A stretch of 64,000 nt of DNA from Pseudomonas frederiksbergensis (lineage in GTDB: Bacteria; Pseudomonadota; Gammaproteobacteria; Pseudomonadales; Pseudomonadaceae), in NCBI RefSeq assembly GCF_001874645.1, contig NZ_CP017886.1:5683499-5747498 (forward strand), in the 5' to 3' direction. The position numbers and the translations under genes were made by a program. Below are positions 19,390 through 29,403 of the stretch, one piece after another (positions within the stretch are counted from its first letter, which is position 1; the number at the start of each line of letters is the position of its first letter). The notes below the pieces were generated by a model. It was not told the origin of the DNA. It searched no databases and saw only the letters and a program-made list of their open reading frames with translations.

Positions 19390-19476
19390 ACCCGTAACTG
19401 ATTCAACTAAACAAAACCTCTGGATTTTTCAGGGGTTCGGGACAGCTTTGCCCTAAAAACCCGGAAAACAACAACA

Positions 19477-20568
19477 ATGAACAGCAGAAATGAATTGTAC
19501 CGGCTGGCGACACCACAACCTGCCCGGCATCCGCAACCGACGGTGAAGGCCCAGGAACTGACTCACCTGATCTTTCAACGGCCGGACTTGAACGACGCGG
19601 CGCGTTTCCTGACCGACTTCGGCCTGACGGTCAGTCGGCAGGACGCCGATACGCTCTATCTACGCGCCACCGAAGCCACGTCATACTGTTACCGTGTCCA
19701 TCGTGCAGAACATGCACGTTTTATCGGGTTCGGACTGGCAGTGCAGTCTCTTGAGGACCTGGAAAAGCTGGCTCGAATCCCAGGCGCGTCATCGGTAGAG
19801 AAATCGGAACATCCTGGCAGCGGGCATTACGTCAGACTGACCGATCCTTCCGGTTTCATTGTGGAAGCCGTTTGCGACCAGACGCCAGGCAAGACGCTGG
19901 CACACCGGGCGCCACTTCACTGGAATCTGGCGCAGGACCAACCGCGAATCAACGCCACGCAGCGCCCGCCGATTGCTCCGCCTGAAGTACTCAAGCTTGG
20001 CCACATCGTCATTGAAGTGGCCGACTACCAGGCGACCTGTGCCTGGTACACGCAGCATTTCGGGTTTATTCCCAGCGATGTGCAGGTACTCCCCGACGGC
20101 ACACCTATCGTCGCCTTCATGCGCCTTGACCTCGGAGACATTCCCGCGGCTCACCATACGCTCGCGATAGCGCAAGGGTTCATGGCTACCTACAGCCATA
20201 GCGCCTATGAGGTCGTCGATGCAGACGCCGTGGGAATGGGCCAGCGCGTCCTGCGGGAACGGGGTTGGGAGCACTCATGGGGCATCGGCCGGCACATTCT
20301 GGGCAGTCAGATCTTCGATTACTGGCAAGACCCTTGGGGCGATAAACACGAGCATTACTGCGACGGGGATATTTTCACGGCCGCACAGACTACGGGCATT
20401 CATCCGGTCAGCCCCGAGGCAATGGCGCAGTGGGGGCAGCGCATGCCCAAGAGTTTTACAAAACCCAAGATGAGCTTGACCAATCTGCGTGCGCTGATCC
20501 GTAACCTGCGACGCAGCCCGGACCTGACAATTCGCAAGTTGATAACGCTCATGCGGATGTTCGGGTAG
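19477..20568 (+). CDS. VOC-family extradiol ring-cleavage dioxygenase
   Basis: This 363-residue protein has two vicinal-oxygen-chelate halves, as in type I extradiol dioxygenases that cleave catechols next to the hydroxyls. The first half (about 25-135) begins LTHLIFQRPDLNDAARFLTDFG. The second (about 165-300) begins LGHIVIEVADYQATCAWYTQ. Candidate Fe(II) ligands are the H of GHIVIEV, the H of YSHSAYEVVD, and the E of DKHEHYCDGD. The roughly 60-residue C-terminal basic tail is not part of the VOC fold. It lies between the hydroxylase and an FAH-type hydrolase, which supports a meta-cleavage pathway. Confidence 0.85.
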   Translation: MNSRNELYRLATPQPARHPQPTVKAQELTHLIFQRPDLNDAARFLTDFGLTVSRQDADTLYLRATEATSYCYRVHRAEHARFIGFGLAVQSLEDLEKLARIPGASSVEKSEHPGSGHYVRLTDPSGFIVEAVCDQTPGKTLAHRAPLHWNLAQDQPRINATQRPPIAPPEVLKLGHIVIEVADYQATCAWYTQHFGFIPSDVQVLPDGTPIVAFMRLDLGDIPAAHHTLAIAQGFMATYSHSAYEVVDADAVGMGQRVLRERGWEHSWGIGRHILGSQIFDYWQDPWGDKHEHYCDGDIFTAAQTTGIHPVSPEAMAQWGQRMPKSFTKPKMSLTNLRALIRNLRRSPDLTIRKLITLMRMFG

Positions 20569-20741
20569 AGCGGCCACCATGTCGGGCCATTCAACCAGGC
20601 ATGGCCGTCAGGATGTGCTCGAAGCCGACGCGTTGATCGCCGGCGGCTTTTTGGTCTACAGCGTTGCCAGCCCCCTCAGAACAACACCACAGCTCTCGCG
20701 CCACCGAGCGCGGGACAAACGCCGCTCCAGGAGTACCTTCA

Positions 20742-21698
20742 ATGTCTGCTGTACACGTAGTCCGCTTTGAATTTCAGAACGGTATCCACTGGGGCGTGCT
20801 TCGCCAGGGCCGTATCACGGTTGTGCCCGGTGTTTTTGAAACCACGGGTGACTTCATTCGCCAGAACAGTATCGATGACCTCGCGCATCTGAAAGGTTCG
20901 GAGCTGGATGAGCCCGAAGTAAAGCTGCTGTCGCCGGTGACTCGTAACCAGCAGTTCGTCTGTCAGGGCGCCAACTACCGTCAGCACATGATCGAGTCGG
21001 GAATGGACCCGGACGTGAAGAAATTCAACATGATCTTCACCAAGGCGACGAGTTGCCTGGTGGCGGCTGACAGCGACCTGATCAAGCCGCGCACCGTGCG
21101 CTTCCTTGACTACGAGATCGAACTGGGGCTGGTGATGAAACGCGCGATTACCGGCGCTGTTGCTGTCACTGACGCCAATCTGCATGAGTTCATCGCAGGC
21201 GTCGTCATCGTCAATGACTACTCGGCTCGTGACATTCAGATTCCCCAGATGCAGTTCTACAAGGGCAAGAGCTTCCGCACTTTTGGCCCGGTCGGCCCCT
21301 ACCTCTGCCTTCTGGATGCCAAGGACATGCATTACCTGAAAGCACTGCAGCTGCGCCTGACGGTCAACAACCAGGTGCGACAGAGCGACAGCACGGCCAA
21401 CCTGGTTTACGGCCCCGCTGAAACCCTTACCGAACTCTCCTCCGTGCAAGATCTCGCCGCTGGAGACCTGATCGCCACCGGCACTCCAGCCGGCTGTGCG
21501 CTAACGGTACCTTCGCCAGCCAAACAGCGCATTGCGGCCCTGATGCCCGAAGCCACCAAGTGGAAGCTTTTCCTCAAGGCGCAGGAGAGCCGGTCGCAGT
21601 ATCTGAAGCCAGGTGACGTGGTCGAGGCGCGCATTCGCAGCGCCGATGGCGTGATCGACCTCGGCGTGCAACGCAACCGAGTCGTGGGGGAAGCCTGA
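20742..21698 (+). CDS. Fumarylacetoacetate hydrolase (FAH) family protein
   Basis: I chose the ATG at 20742 (MSAVHVVRFEFQNGIHWG, 318 residues) because AGGAG lies 8 nt upstream; the longer frame to 20664 is not needed. FAH-fold enzymes hydrolyse, decarboxylate or hydrate keto acids made by ring cleavage. Family signatures are FVCQGANYRQHMIESG, the metal-binding FLDYEIELGLVM with its ExE pair, VNDYSARDIQ, and LATGTPAGC-like IATGTPAGCA. The stop overlaps the next start (TGATG). It probably processes the product of the dioxygenase at 19477. Confidence 0.87.
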   Translation: MSAVHVVRFEFQNGIHWGVLRQGRITVVPGVFETTGDFIRQNSIDDLAHLKGSELDEPEVKLLSPVTRNQQFVCQGANYRQHMIESGMDPDVKKFNMIFTKATSCLVAADSDLIKPRTVRFLDYEIELGLVMKRAITGAVAVTDANLHEFIAGVVIVNDYSARDIQIPQMQFYKGKSFRTFGPVGPYLCLLDAKDMHYLKALQLRLTVNNQVRQSDSTANLVYGPAETLTELSSVQDLAAGDLIATGTPAGCALTVPSPAKQRIAALMPEATKWKLFLKAQESRSQYLKPGDVVEARIRSADGVIDLGVQRNRVVGEA

Positions 21699-23599
21699 TG
21701 ACGGTACAGACCCTGAGCGACATCGAAAATCTTGAACGAGTCCCCTTGTCGGAGCGTGGCCTGGCTTCCAGCACTTATGAAGCGCTGAGACGTACGGCCG
21801 GGCGCATTCCCGACGCGCCTGCGTTGAGTTTCTTCGCCGACGCCACAGACTTTCAGAGCACCCACGACTGGAGCTATTGCGAGCTCTTCGCGGACATCAC
21901 CCGCGCGGCGAATGCCTTCCATGACCTGGGCATAAAACCGGGCGAGGTGCTGGCCTTCATCCTGCCCAACCTGCCGGAAACCCATTTCACTGTATGGGGC
22001 GGGGAGGCGGCGGGCATCGTCATGGCGATCAATCCTCTGCTCGAGGCCAAGCAGATGGCTGGCTTGCTGAATGCCGCGAAGGCATCCGTGGTGGTGACGC
22101 TCGCGCCGACTGCGGGCAGCGATCTGTGGCCCAAACTGGCTTCGCAGCTGGATCAGTTACCCGCGATCAGGTCTGTCATTTGGGTCAGCATGGAGCCCTA
22201 TGTCGCCGAACCTGTGCGTGATGCCCTGAAGGCCGCAGCACTGAAGGAACGAGACTTACACAGGGGTATCGCGATCCACGATTGGCTATCGCTGATGAAT
22301 ACTCAGCCGCACACACACCTGAAGAGCGGTCGGCAAATCCGCCAGGATGAGTGCTCTTCCTACATCTGTACTGGCGGCACCACCGGGCTCCCCAAGATCG
22401 CCGCGCGTACCCATGGCTCGGAAGTATTCAATGCATGGGCCATGGCTGCTCACTTGCAGCCACGCAGCAGTGGCCAGGTAATCTTTTGTGGTCTGCCGCT
22501 ATTTCATGTCAATGGACAACTGGTGACTGGGTTGATGCCTTGGACTCAAGGCGACCATGTGATCCTTGGAACGCCTCATGGGTATCGTGGCGAAGGGGTA
22601 ATCCCACGATTCTGGGAGATGGTCGAGCACTTCGGTATCAACTTCTTTTCCGGCGTACCCACTGTCTATGCTGCACTTTTGCAAAATGAATGGCAGGGCC
22701 GCGACCTATCCAGTCTTCGCTATGCAATGTGTGGCGCCGCCCCAATGCCGGCTGAGCTTTTCCGAGAGTTCGAGCGCCGGACCGGGCTAAAGATCCTTGA
22801 AGGTTATGGCCTTACTGAGGGCGCCTGCGTTTCCTCAATCAATCCGCCTCATGGCGAGCGCCGTATCGGCTCCATTGGGATACGGATCGCCTACCAGGAT
22901 ATGCGCGCGGTCTTGCTCAATGATTCTGGAGAGTACCTGCGCGATGCCAATGTGGATGAGATCGGCCTCATTACGATCAGTGGTCCGAACGTCTTCGATG
23001 GCTATCTGGAGGCGCGTCATAACCGGGGCCTCTGGATCGATATCGACGGTCAGCGCTGGCTGAATACGGGCGATTTGGGCCGCCAGGATGCGCAGGGTTA
23101 CTTCTGGCTGACCGGACGCAAAAAGGAGTTGATCATCCGCGGCGGCCACAACATCGATCCCAAGCAAATTGAAGAGGCTCTGCAGGCACATCCCGCCGTC
23201 GCCTTAGCCGCTGCAATCGGCAGCCCCGACGTCTACTCGGGCGAGGTGCCGGTCGCCTACGTTCAACTGCGCCCCGGGCAAGCCTGCAACGCCAAAGAGC
23301 TTGAGGCGTTCGCTCATCTCAACATCAGCGAGCGGGCAGCCGTTCCCAAGCGCATTGAAATCCTCGAAGCACTACCGCTGACTGCCGTGGGCAAGATATT
23401 CAAGCCTGCCTTGCAGCAGCGGGAGATTGCCAGAGTGGTCCATCAGGCAGTGGAGCGTCTGGGGCTTTCGGATATTGCGGTGGAGGTCGTGCAGGATAAT
23501 CGCCGTGGGCATGTCGCCTGCATCAGGGCCGGAACTGGCCAAGAAGTCCTCGCTCCCGTCCTGGGACACTATAGCTTTCAGGTCGAGTGGCTTAAATGA
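21698..23599 (+). CDS. Acyl-CoA synthetase (AMP-forming ligase)
   Basis: This 633-residue ANL-superfamily enzyme activates a carboxylic acid with ATP and CoA. The adenylation motif is ICTGGTTGLPKIAARTH, followed by YGLTEGACVSSI, the ATP-contacting TGDLGRQDAQGYFWLTGRKKELI, and the C-terminal catalytic lysine in PLTAVGKIFKPAL. It carries about 70 residues beyond that lysine, as in the long AMP-binding proteins of about 630 residues. It is coupled to the FAH gene by a 1-bp overlap. A likely substrate is an aromatic or side-chain acid of the same pathway. Confidence 0.9.
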   Translation: MTVQTLSDIENLERVPLSERGLASSTYEALRRTAGRIPDAPALSFFADATDFQSTHDWSYCELFADITRAANAFHDLGIKPGEVLAFILPNLPETHFTVWGGEAAGIVMAINPLLEAKQMAGLLNAAKASVVVTLAPTAGSDLWPKLASQLDQLPAIRSVIWVSMEPYVAEPVRDALKAAALKERDLHRGIAIHDWLSLMNTQPHTHLKSGRQIRQDECSSYICTGGTTGLPKIAARTHGSEVFNAWAMAAHLQPRSSGQVIFCGLPLFHVNGQLVTGLMPWTQGDHVILGTPHGYRGEGVIPRFWEMVEHFGINFFSGVPTVYAALLQNEWQGRDLSSLRYAMCGAAPMPAELFREFERRTGLKILEGYGLTEGACVSSINPPHGERRIGSIGIRIAYQDMRAVLLNDSGEYLRDANVDEIGLITISGPNVFDGYLEARHNRGLWIDIDGQRWLNTGDLGRQDAQGYFWLTGRKKELIIRGGHNIDPKQIEEALQAHPAVALAAAIGSPDVYSGEVPVAYVQLRPGQACNAKELEAFAHLNISERAAVPKRIEILEALPLTAVGKIFKPALQQREIARVVHQAVERLGLSDIAVEVVQDNRRGHVACIRAGTGQEVLAPVLGHYSFQVEWLK

Positions 23600-23632
23600 G
23601 CCCGAATTCGCTTCCGTAAATCCAGCAAACAT

Positions 23633-23661
23633 GCCCTGGCACTCATCAGCCAGGGCCTTTT
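23633..23661 (+). terminator. Rho-independent terminator after the acyl-CoA synthetase gene
   Basis: An 8-bp perfect stem GCCCTGGC / GCCAGGGC with an 8-nt loop is followed by CTTTT. It lies 34 bp after the stop, separating the catabolic operon from the porin gene. Confidence 0.75.
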
Positions 23662-23760
23662 ACACAACTTCGATCAACACCAACCGGCACTGACAGGTGC
23701 ACAGGAAGGCGAAGCCTTGCCTGCGTGCAATCAACAAAAATAATAAATAAGAGGTGGAAA

Positions 23761-25080
23761 ATGAAACGCAATAGCCATGCGACCCCGTGTCTCTTTGCTC
23801 AGCGAAAGTGTGCTACCTGGATTACGTTCATCGGCGCCGTGGTAATACTCGGTGCTTCAACAACCGCGGGCGCCAACGGCATTGCCCTTAACGAACAAAG
23901 TGCCAGCAGTGCGGGAACGGCTTATGCGGGAAGGTCATCATCCGCGCTGGACGCCAGCACCATTTATGGAAACCCTGCAGGCTTGACCAAGTTGAAGCGC
24001 AGTGAAATTTCCGGCGGGGCCGCGGTCGTCTCGGTGAGCGACGACATTAGTGATGCGCAGAGCAGTGTCGCAGGAACGAATAAGGGGAACTCGGTACCTT
24101 TGGGGGTCGTGCCCTTCGTCTATATGTCGACGCCGCTTGATGATCGTCTTTCGATGGGGCTGGGCCTCTATGCTCCGAGTGGTCTGATCAATGACTACGA
24201 GAGCACTTTTCAAGGCCGCTACCATGGTTCCTATAGCACGACCAAGGAGATAACCCTGCAGCCCACCATTGCCTATCGGATCAATGATTACGTGTCCATT
24301 GGCGGCGGACCGACCCTAAACCGTTTCGATGCAAAGCTTCAGAATTACTTGGCCACCGGCGCCCTGAACAACGGCCAGGACACACGGGTCACCATCAAGG
24401 GCGATGACACGGCAGTGGGCTACAACCTCGGCCTCTTGATTGACTTGAGTGAGGCAACGAGTTGGGGGATTAACTATCACTCGAAGGTGAGCTATCAACT
24501 CAAAGGGCATACTACGGTTTCCGGCTCCCCGGCGGTTCTCCCGGTGGACGGAAGTTATCCCGCCAAGATAGCTATTGATATGCCCGAATCAGTGGATACG
24601 TCCATCACCCATCATTTCGATAGTCGCTGGACCGGATACCTGGGGACCACCTGGAAACGTTGGAGCAGGCTCGACAAGTTCGAGGCAATCAACAGTGATG
24701 TTTCCGCCGCTGGCCAGAGTGTCGGCCTGGGGAGTGTGGGCGAACCCTTGAACTGGCACGACACGTGGTCCACCGCGGTTGGCGCATCCTATCAATTGAC
24801 CCCGCAATGGCTGATGCGCGCAGGCTACGCCTATGATCCGTCGCCAGTAGGAAATGCCGATCGCAGCGTGCGCATTCCCGTGGGTAACCGCCAAGCCGTG
24901 ACCTTGGGTGGCGCTTATTTGCCGACTCCCGATCTGACAATAGACTTTGCTTATGGTTATCTCTGGGATTCCAAAGTCTCCGTAAAGCAGTCGAACAACT
25001 CCGGCCTTCAACCTGAATACAGTGCCAATTACGAAAACAGCGCGAATGGCTTTTCAGTGCAGGCAACCTATCGCTATTAA
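23761..25080 (+). CDS. OmpP1/FadL/TodX-family outer-membrane transporter
   Basis: This is 439 residues from the ATG at 23761, preceded by GAGGTGG. It has a long signal peptide (WITFIGAVVILGASTTAGA, cleaved before NGIALNEQS). The mature N-terminus NGIALNEQSASSAGTAYAGRSS is the plug-like hatch start typical of FadL and TodX. The rest alternates as beta strands, and the C-terminus FSVQATYRY ends in an aromatic residue as outer-membrane barrels do. Members carry long-chain fatty acids or aromatic hydrocarbons across the outer membrane, matching the neighbouring catabolic genes. Confidence 0.9.
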   Translation: MKRNSHATPCLFAQRKCATWITFIGAVVILGASTTAGANGIALNEQSASSAGTAYAGRSSSALDASTIYGNPAGLTKLKRSEISGGAAVVSVSDDISDAQSSVAGTNKGNSVPLGVVPFVYMSTPLDDRLSMGLGLYAPSGLINDYESTFQGRYHGSYSTTKEITLQPTIAYRINDYVSIGGGPTLNRFDAKLQNYLATGALNNGQDTRVTIKGDDTAVGYNLGLLIDLSEATSWGINYHSKVSYQLKGHTTVSGSPAVLPVDGSYPAKIAIDMPESVDTSITHHFDSRWTGYLGTTWKRWSRLDKFEAINSDVSAAGQSVGLGSVGEPLNWHDTWSTAVGASYQLTPQWLMRAGYAYDPSPVGNADRSVRIPVGNRQAVTLGGAYLPTPDLTIDFAYGYLWDSKVSVKQSNNSGLQPEYSANYENSANGFSVQATYRY

Positions 25081-25087
25081 TCGACAC

Positions 25088-25108
25088 GCTCCCCCTTTTT
25101 AAGGGAGC
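25088..25108. terminator. Hairpin terminator after the porin gene
   Basis: GCTCCC and GGGAGC pair around a T-rich loop (25088-25108), 7 bp after the porin stop. The downstream T run is poor, so efficiency is uncertain. Confidence 0.5.
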
Positions 25109-25292
25109 CTATATTCGCAAGCCTTCCTGAAGGTTCACCTTTGATCGAAAGGCAACTATCCCAACAGGGTCGTGATGCAGTCAAAGTGATTTAGTCTTGA
25201 GTGCAAAAGGGCCCTGCGACAGGCTGTGTGGAAACGTAGCGAGCGAAGGTAAGACAAGGCAAACTTCTAATCCAATATTTTGCTCATAGTGT

Positions 25293-25782
25293 CTATCGGG
25301 ATTCTGCCATGGTCGGATAGTCCGTGTAACCGCGCTCTTCACCTTGGTAGAACGTCGTTGGGTCTGCGTCGTTCAGGGCTTCGCCGTGTTTGAATCGCTC
25401 TACCAAATCCGGGTTGGCCAGGAACGCGGTGCCAAACGACACCAGATCAGCATCACCTAAGCTGAGCGCTGTTCCAGCTCGCTCTGCGTCATAGCCACCA
25501 TTGGCAATGTAGGTGCCACCGAAACGACGCTTTAGTTCTCTGAAATCGAATGGCCCTGCACCGAACTCCACCACATGAAGGTAGGCCAACCCATAGCGAC
25601 TGAGCATCTTCGCCGCGTAGTTGAACGTCACTTGGGGATCGCTGTCGCTCATGGAGAAATAATTGAAGATCGGCGACAGGCGAACACCCACGCGGCTGGC
25701 GCCGAAGACCTCGATGACCGACTCGACTACCTCCTTGAGAAACCGAGTGCGATTCTCTACAGAACCGCCGTAGGCATCGATT
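25293..25782 (-). pseudogene. Old Yellow Enzyme (NADH:flavin oxidoreductase), 5'-truncated by IS3
   Basis: About 163 C-terminal residues remain of an OYE-family flavoprotein of about 350. DAYGGSVENRTRFLKEVV is the conserved GGSxxNRxRF region, and GGTYIANGGYDAERAG and DLVSFGTAFLANPDLVERF follow in the expected order, down to YTDYP near the end. The frame runs straight into the IS3-family inverted repeat at 25783. The missing N-terminal half is not found beyond the other IS end at 27018, so the insertion was followed by a deletion. It has no start of its own. Confidence 0.9.
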
Positions 25783-25846
25783 TGTAGTGGTCTAATGATT
25801 CCGGACACCCATTTAGGCGAGAATACCCGCCAGATCGAGGTGTCAG

Positions 25847-27009
<1,163 letters not shown>

Positions 27010-27117
27010 CCACTACATCATCAAGCTGACTAGCACTGAGGGTGCGGCGGACAGGTTTGCTCAGCGCTGACATAATTTCTCCGCTAGCTAGGTAACAGGG
27101 CAGCAGCGTGAAGGTAA

Positions 27118-29403
27118 CTAGCCTTCGAACAAGTCTACTTGATGGACCTGTACCGACAAATCTGGACCATCTGGAAAAGGTTTTTCACCCGGTCGGCACG
27201 CCAATGCTCGATCAATATTCTCTAGAGTTTTCTTGGCATGATTCAATTGGTTTGTTCTACCAATACTGTCGCTCACGCGAGCCTCAATTTTGTTAACGGC
27301 TAATGCAATTTTTTCACGAAGCCCCACCAAATTTTGCTGATGGGTTTGCAAATCGGTAACACAAAGATGACGGCACCCGCCGTAACACTCTAAGTGTTTT
27401 GGACACGGATTGGTTACGAAACTGTTGATGCAAAACCCATAAGGCGTAACGTGAAATCCATCAGCTTCTCCCGCCAGATAGAGAAATGCTGCCTCATCGC
27501 CCATTGTTTTCTGAATCTCTCGAAACTCATCAACAACTGGACCGGACACCTTGCCACTCAGAACCATCGCTAGCACCTGCGAACTGCCTGCCGACAATAA
27601 GTCTTGCGCAGCCTGGGGTAAATCCATCGAGGCAAGTTCCTCGAGCAAACTGCGATGATCGTACTGGTACGACTGCTCAACGCTACGACGGCCATACCGT
27701 TTGGTTATGATCGTGTCAGCCACCCCCATCCTGAAGAGCTCGCAGTTTTGAACGTGACGCAGAGAATGACTGTTGATGGTAAGGCCCTGGTTTTCTTCGT
27801 CGCGCCCGTAGCGCTGAAAAAAGGTCGTATTGGAATTCTGACTTTTGTAATAGTGGTTTCGCAGATCGATCGTATCGAGTACGCCGATAAAGCAGTACTT
27901 GCGAATATCACATAGTCCCTCATTGCGTCCCTCTGACAGCGCGCGTATGGGGGCAAGAAAGAGTAGGTCATGCGGCGGCATCTTTCCTGCGGTGGTCCGC
28001 AGCGGTTCCAGGGGTGAGAGCTTGGAGGGCATTTTCAATCTGACCAATTGCTCCATATCCGAAATTTTGAAATATCCGGCCATGAACTTTACCTTACAAG
28101 GCACCCCCGACGCGTTGCGGAAAGGGACGAGCGATTCATATCCTTTACGCAGCACGGCGAAGTACTGACGAACAATATTCTTCACTTTTCCGCCATGCTC
28201 CTTCAATAACAGTTGTCGACTTTCAATTTCATCCAGCACCGCAATATCGTAATTTTTTCGGTACTGCGCGATCAGTTGCGATTCCTGATCATCTTCAAAA
28301 ACAAATGGGTTTCCGGTTAAACAGGGATAGATGTCGGCAACGGTCACCAGTTGATCCGGTTGAAAATCAGCAAAAATCCGATTGGATTCATACTGTTTCT
28401 TTAGAGTGCTGCGGAGCGGTTGGGTAAGCAAAAGCACCCGTCCCAGAAACTGAGTAATAATCTCTCTGAACATCTCGGGAATGTGCTGAATATCTGGATA
28501 CAAGAGCTTGCCGTCTTTATCCGAAATACTTCTTTTTTCCACAAAATACTTAAGAGCGATCGATGAGGAAATACCACCATACTCGCCTGCGGAAATGCCC
28601 TTTTTACTCAGATAAGAAAACTCTTGGCACCAATCGGCTGGCATGAGTGGTGTTTCGCCCATCCGCAGACCACAGAGCACCAAAATCTTGGCTTGCGCAA
28701 ACCTCAACTCGTCATAAAATGTCTGTGGCTCTTCGGTAAAAACAATCCGGATCAATTCCCAGAATGCATTGTAATCGGGAAGACGCTCAGAGTGTTTGCG
28801 CTCCGAAAGGCTTTGTCGAAAGTTAGACGTGTCGTCGCGATTGTTACGGTGTTTAACGCTCACCGCTGGCAACAACGGAGTGCGGTCAGTCAGACAATTA
28901 AAGTCCAAAACATTTTGTACTGAATTGCTAATTCCTCTGGCCAGTTGGCCGGAAGGCTGTAACAGTGATGCGAATTTAAGTGCAGACGCAATGTGATCAA
29001 CGCTCAGCTCCCACGGCTCAGCGTTACCGCAACAAGAGGCAATGACACGAATGGTTCGCACGATGTACTGGCTGGCATGCGCTGCGGATGCACCTTTCAC
29101 ATAAATATAATGAATAGCGCATGCTTTGATTAAGTCTTGCCACGCGTTCGACAGCATCGTCCTTGTGATGGGGGGCATCCCTTGTGTGCTGCGCTCCGCG
29201 TTGATCAACGCCAGGGTTTTTATGTCGGTCCCTAAGTCCGCAAGCCAATAAGGGATTCGGGGATTGCCCGCCATACGGAACAGCGGCCATCCTTCACCTT
29301 TTTTTACGGTTCCATCAGGCGCAGTGGGGATGTCCCAGTTGAGGCCTTTGGAGATGGCGAGCATTTTATTTTTTTCAATAAAGTATCTAAAGTTGTTATT
29401 CAT
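27118..29403 (-). CDS. Tyrosine recombinase of a three-recombinase module, third gene
   Basis: I place the start at ATG 29403 (MNNNFRYFIEKNKML, 761 residues), overlapping the previous stop by 8 bp; an upstream start at 29418 is also open. The recombinase core is in the middle: Arg I in CGLRMGETPLM, the HxxRH box in INSHSLRHVQNC, and the likely nucleophile tyrosine in SYQYDHRS. The C-terminus adds a cysteine-rich segment (NPCPKHLECYGGCRHLC) followed by a helical stretch, perhaps a zinc-binding and coiled-coil extension. It is last in a tightly coupled operon of three different tyrosine recombinases. Such trios (Tn554-like or RIT-type) move as units. Confidence 0.85.
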   Translation of the reverse strand: MNNNFRYFIEKNKMLAISKGLNWDIPTAPDGTVKKGEGWPLFRMAGNPRIPYWLADLGTDIKTLALINAERSTQGMPPITRTMLSNAWQDLIKACAIHYIYVKGASAAHASQYIVRTIRVIASCCGNAEPWELSVDHIASALKFASLLQPSGQLARGISNSVQNVLDFNCLTDRTPLLPAVSVKHRNNRDDTSNFRQSLSERKHSERLPDYNAFWELIRIVFTEEPQTFYDELRFAQAKILVLCGLRMGETPLMPADWCQEFSYLSKKGISAGEYGGISSSIALKYFVEKRSISDKDGKLLYPDIQHIPEMFREIITQFLGRVLLLTQPLRSTLKKQYESNRIFADFQPDQLVTVADIYPCLTGNPFVFEDDQESQLIAQYRKNYDIAVLDEIESRQLLLKEHGGKVKNIVRQYFAVLRKGYESLVPFRNASGVPCKVKFMAGYFKISDMEQLVRLKMPSKLSPLEPLRTTAGKMPPHDLLFLAPIRALSEGRNEGLCDIRKYCFIGVLDTIDLRNHYYKSQNSNTTFFQRYGRDEENQGLTINSHSLRHVQNCELFRMGVADTIITKRYGRRSVEQSYQYDHRSLLEELASMDLPQAAQDLLSAGSSQVLAMVLSGKVSGPVVDEFREIQKTMGDEAAFLYLAGEADGFHVTPYGFCINSFVTNPCPKHLECYGGCRHLCVTDLQTHQQNLVGLREKIALAVNKIEARVSDSIGRTNQLNHAKKTLENIDRALACRPGEKPFPDGPDLSVQVHQVDLFEG

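Noticed and set aside
25190..25260. A stretch resembling an IS1182-type end (GACAGGCTGTGTGGAAAC).
   Set aside because: Only one end is seen, with no transposase or partner repeat; too short to support a call.
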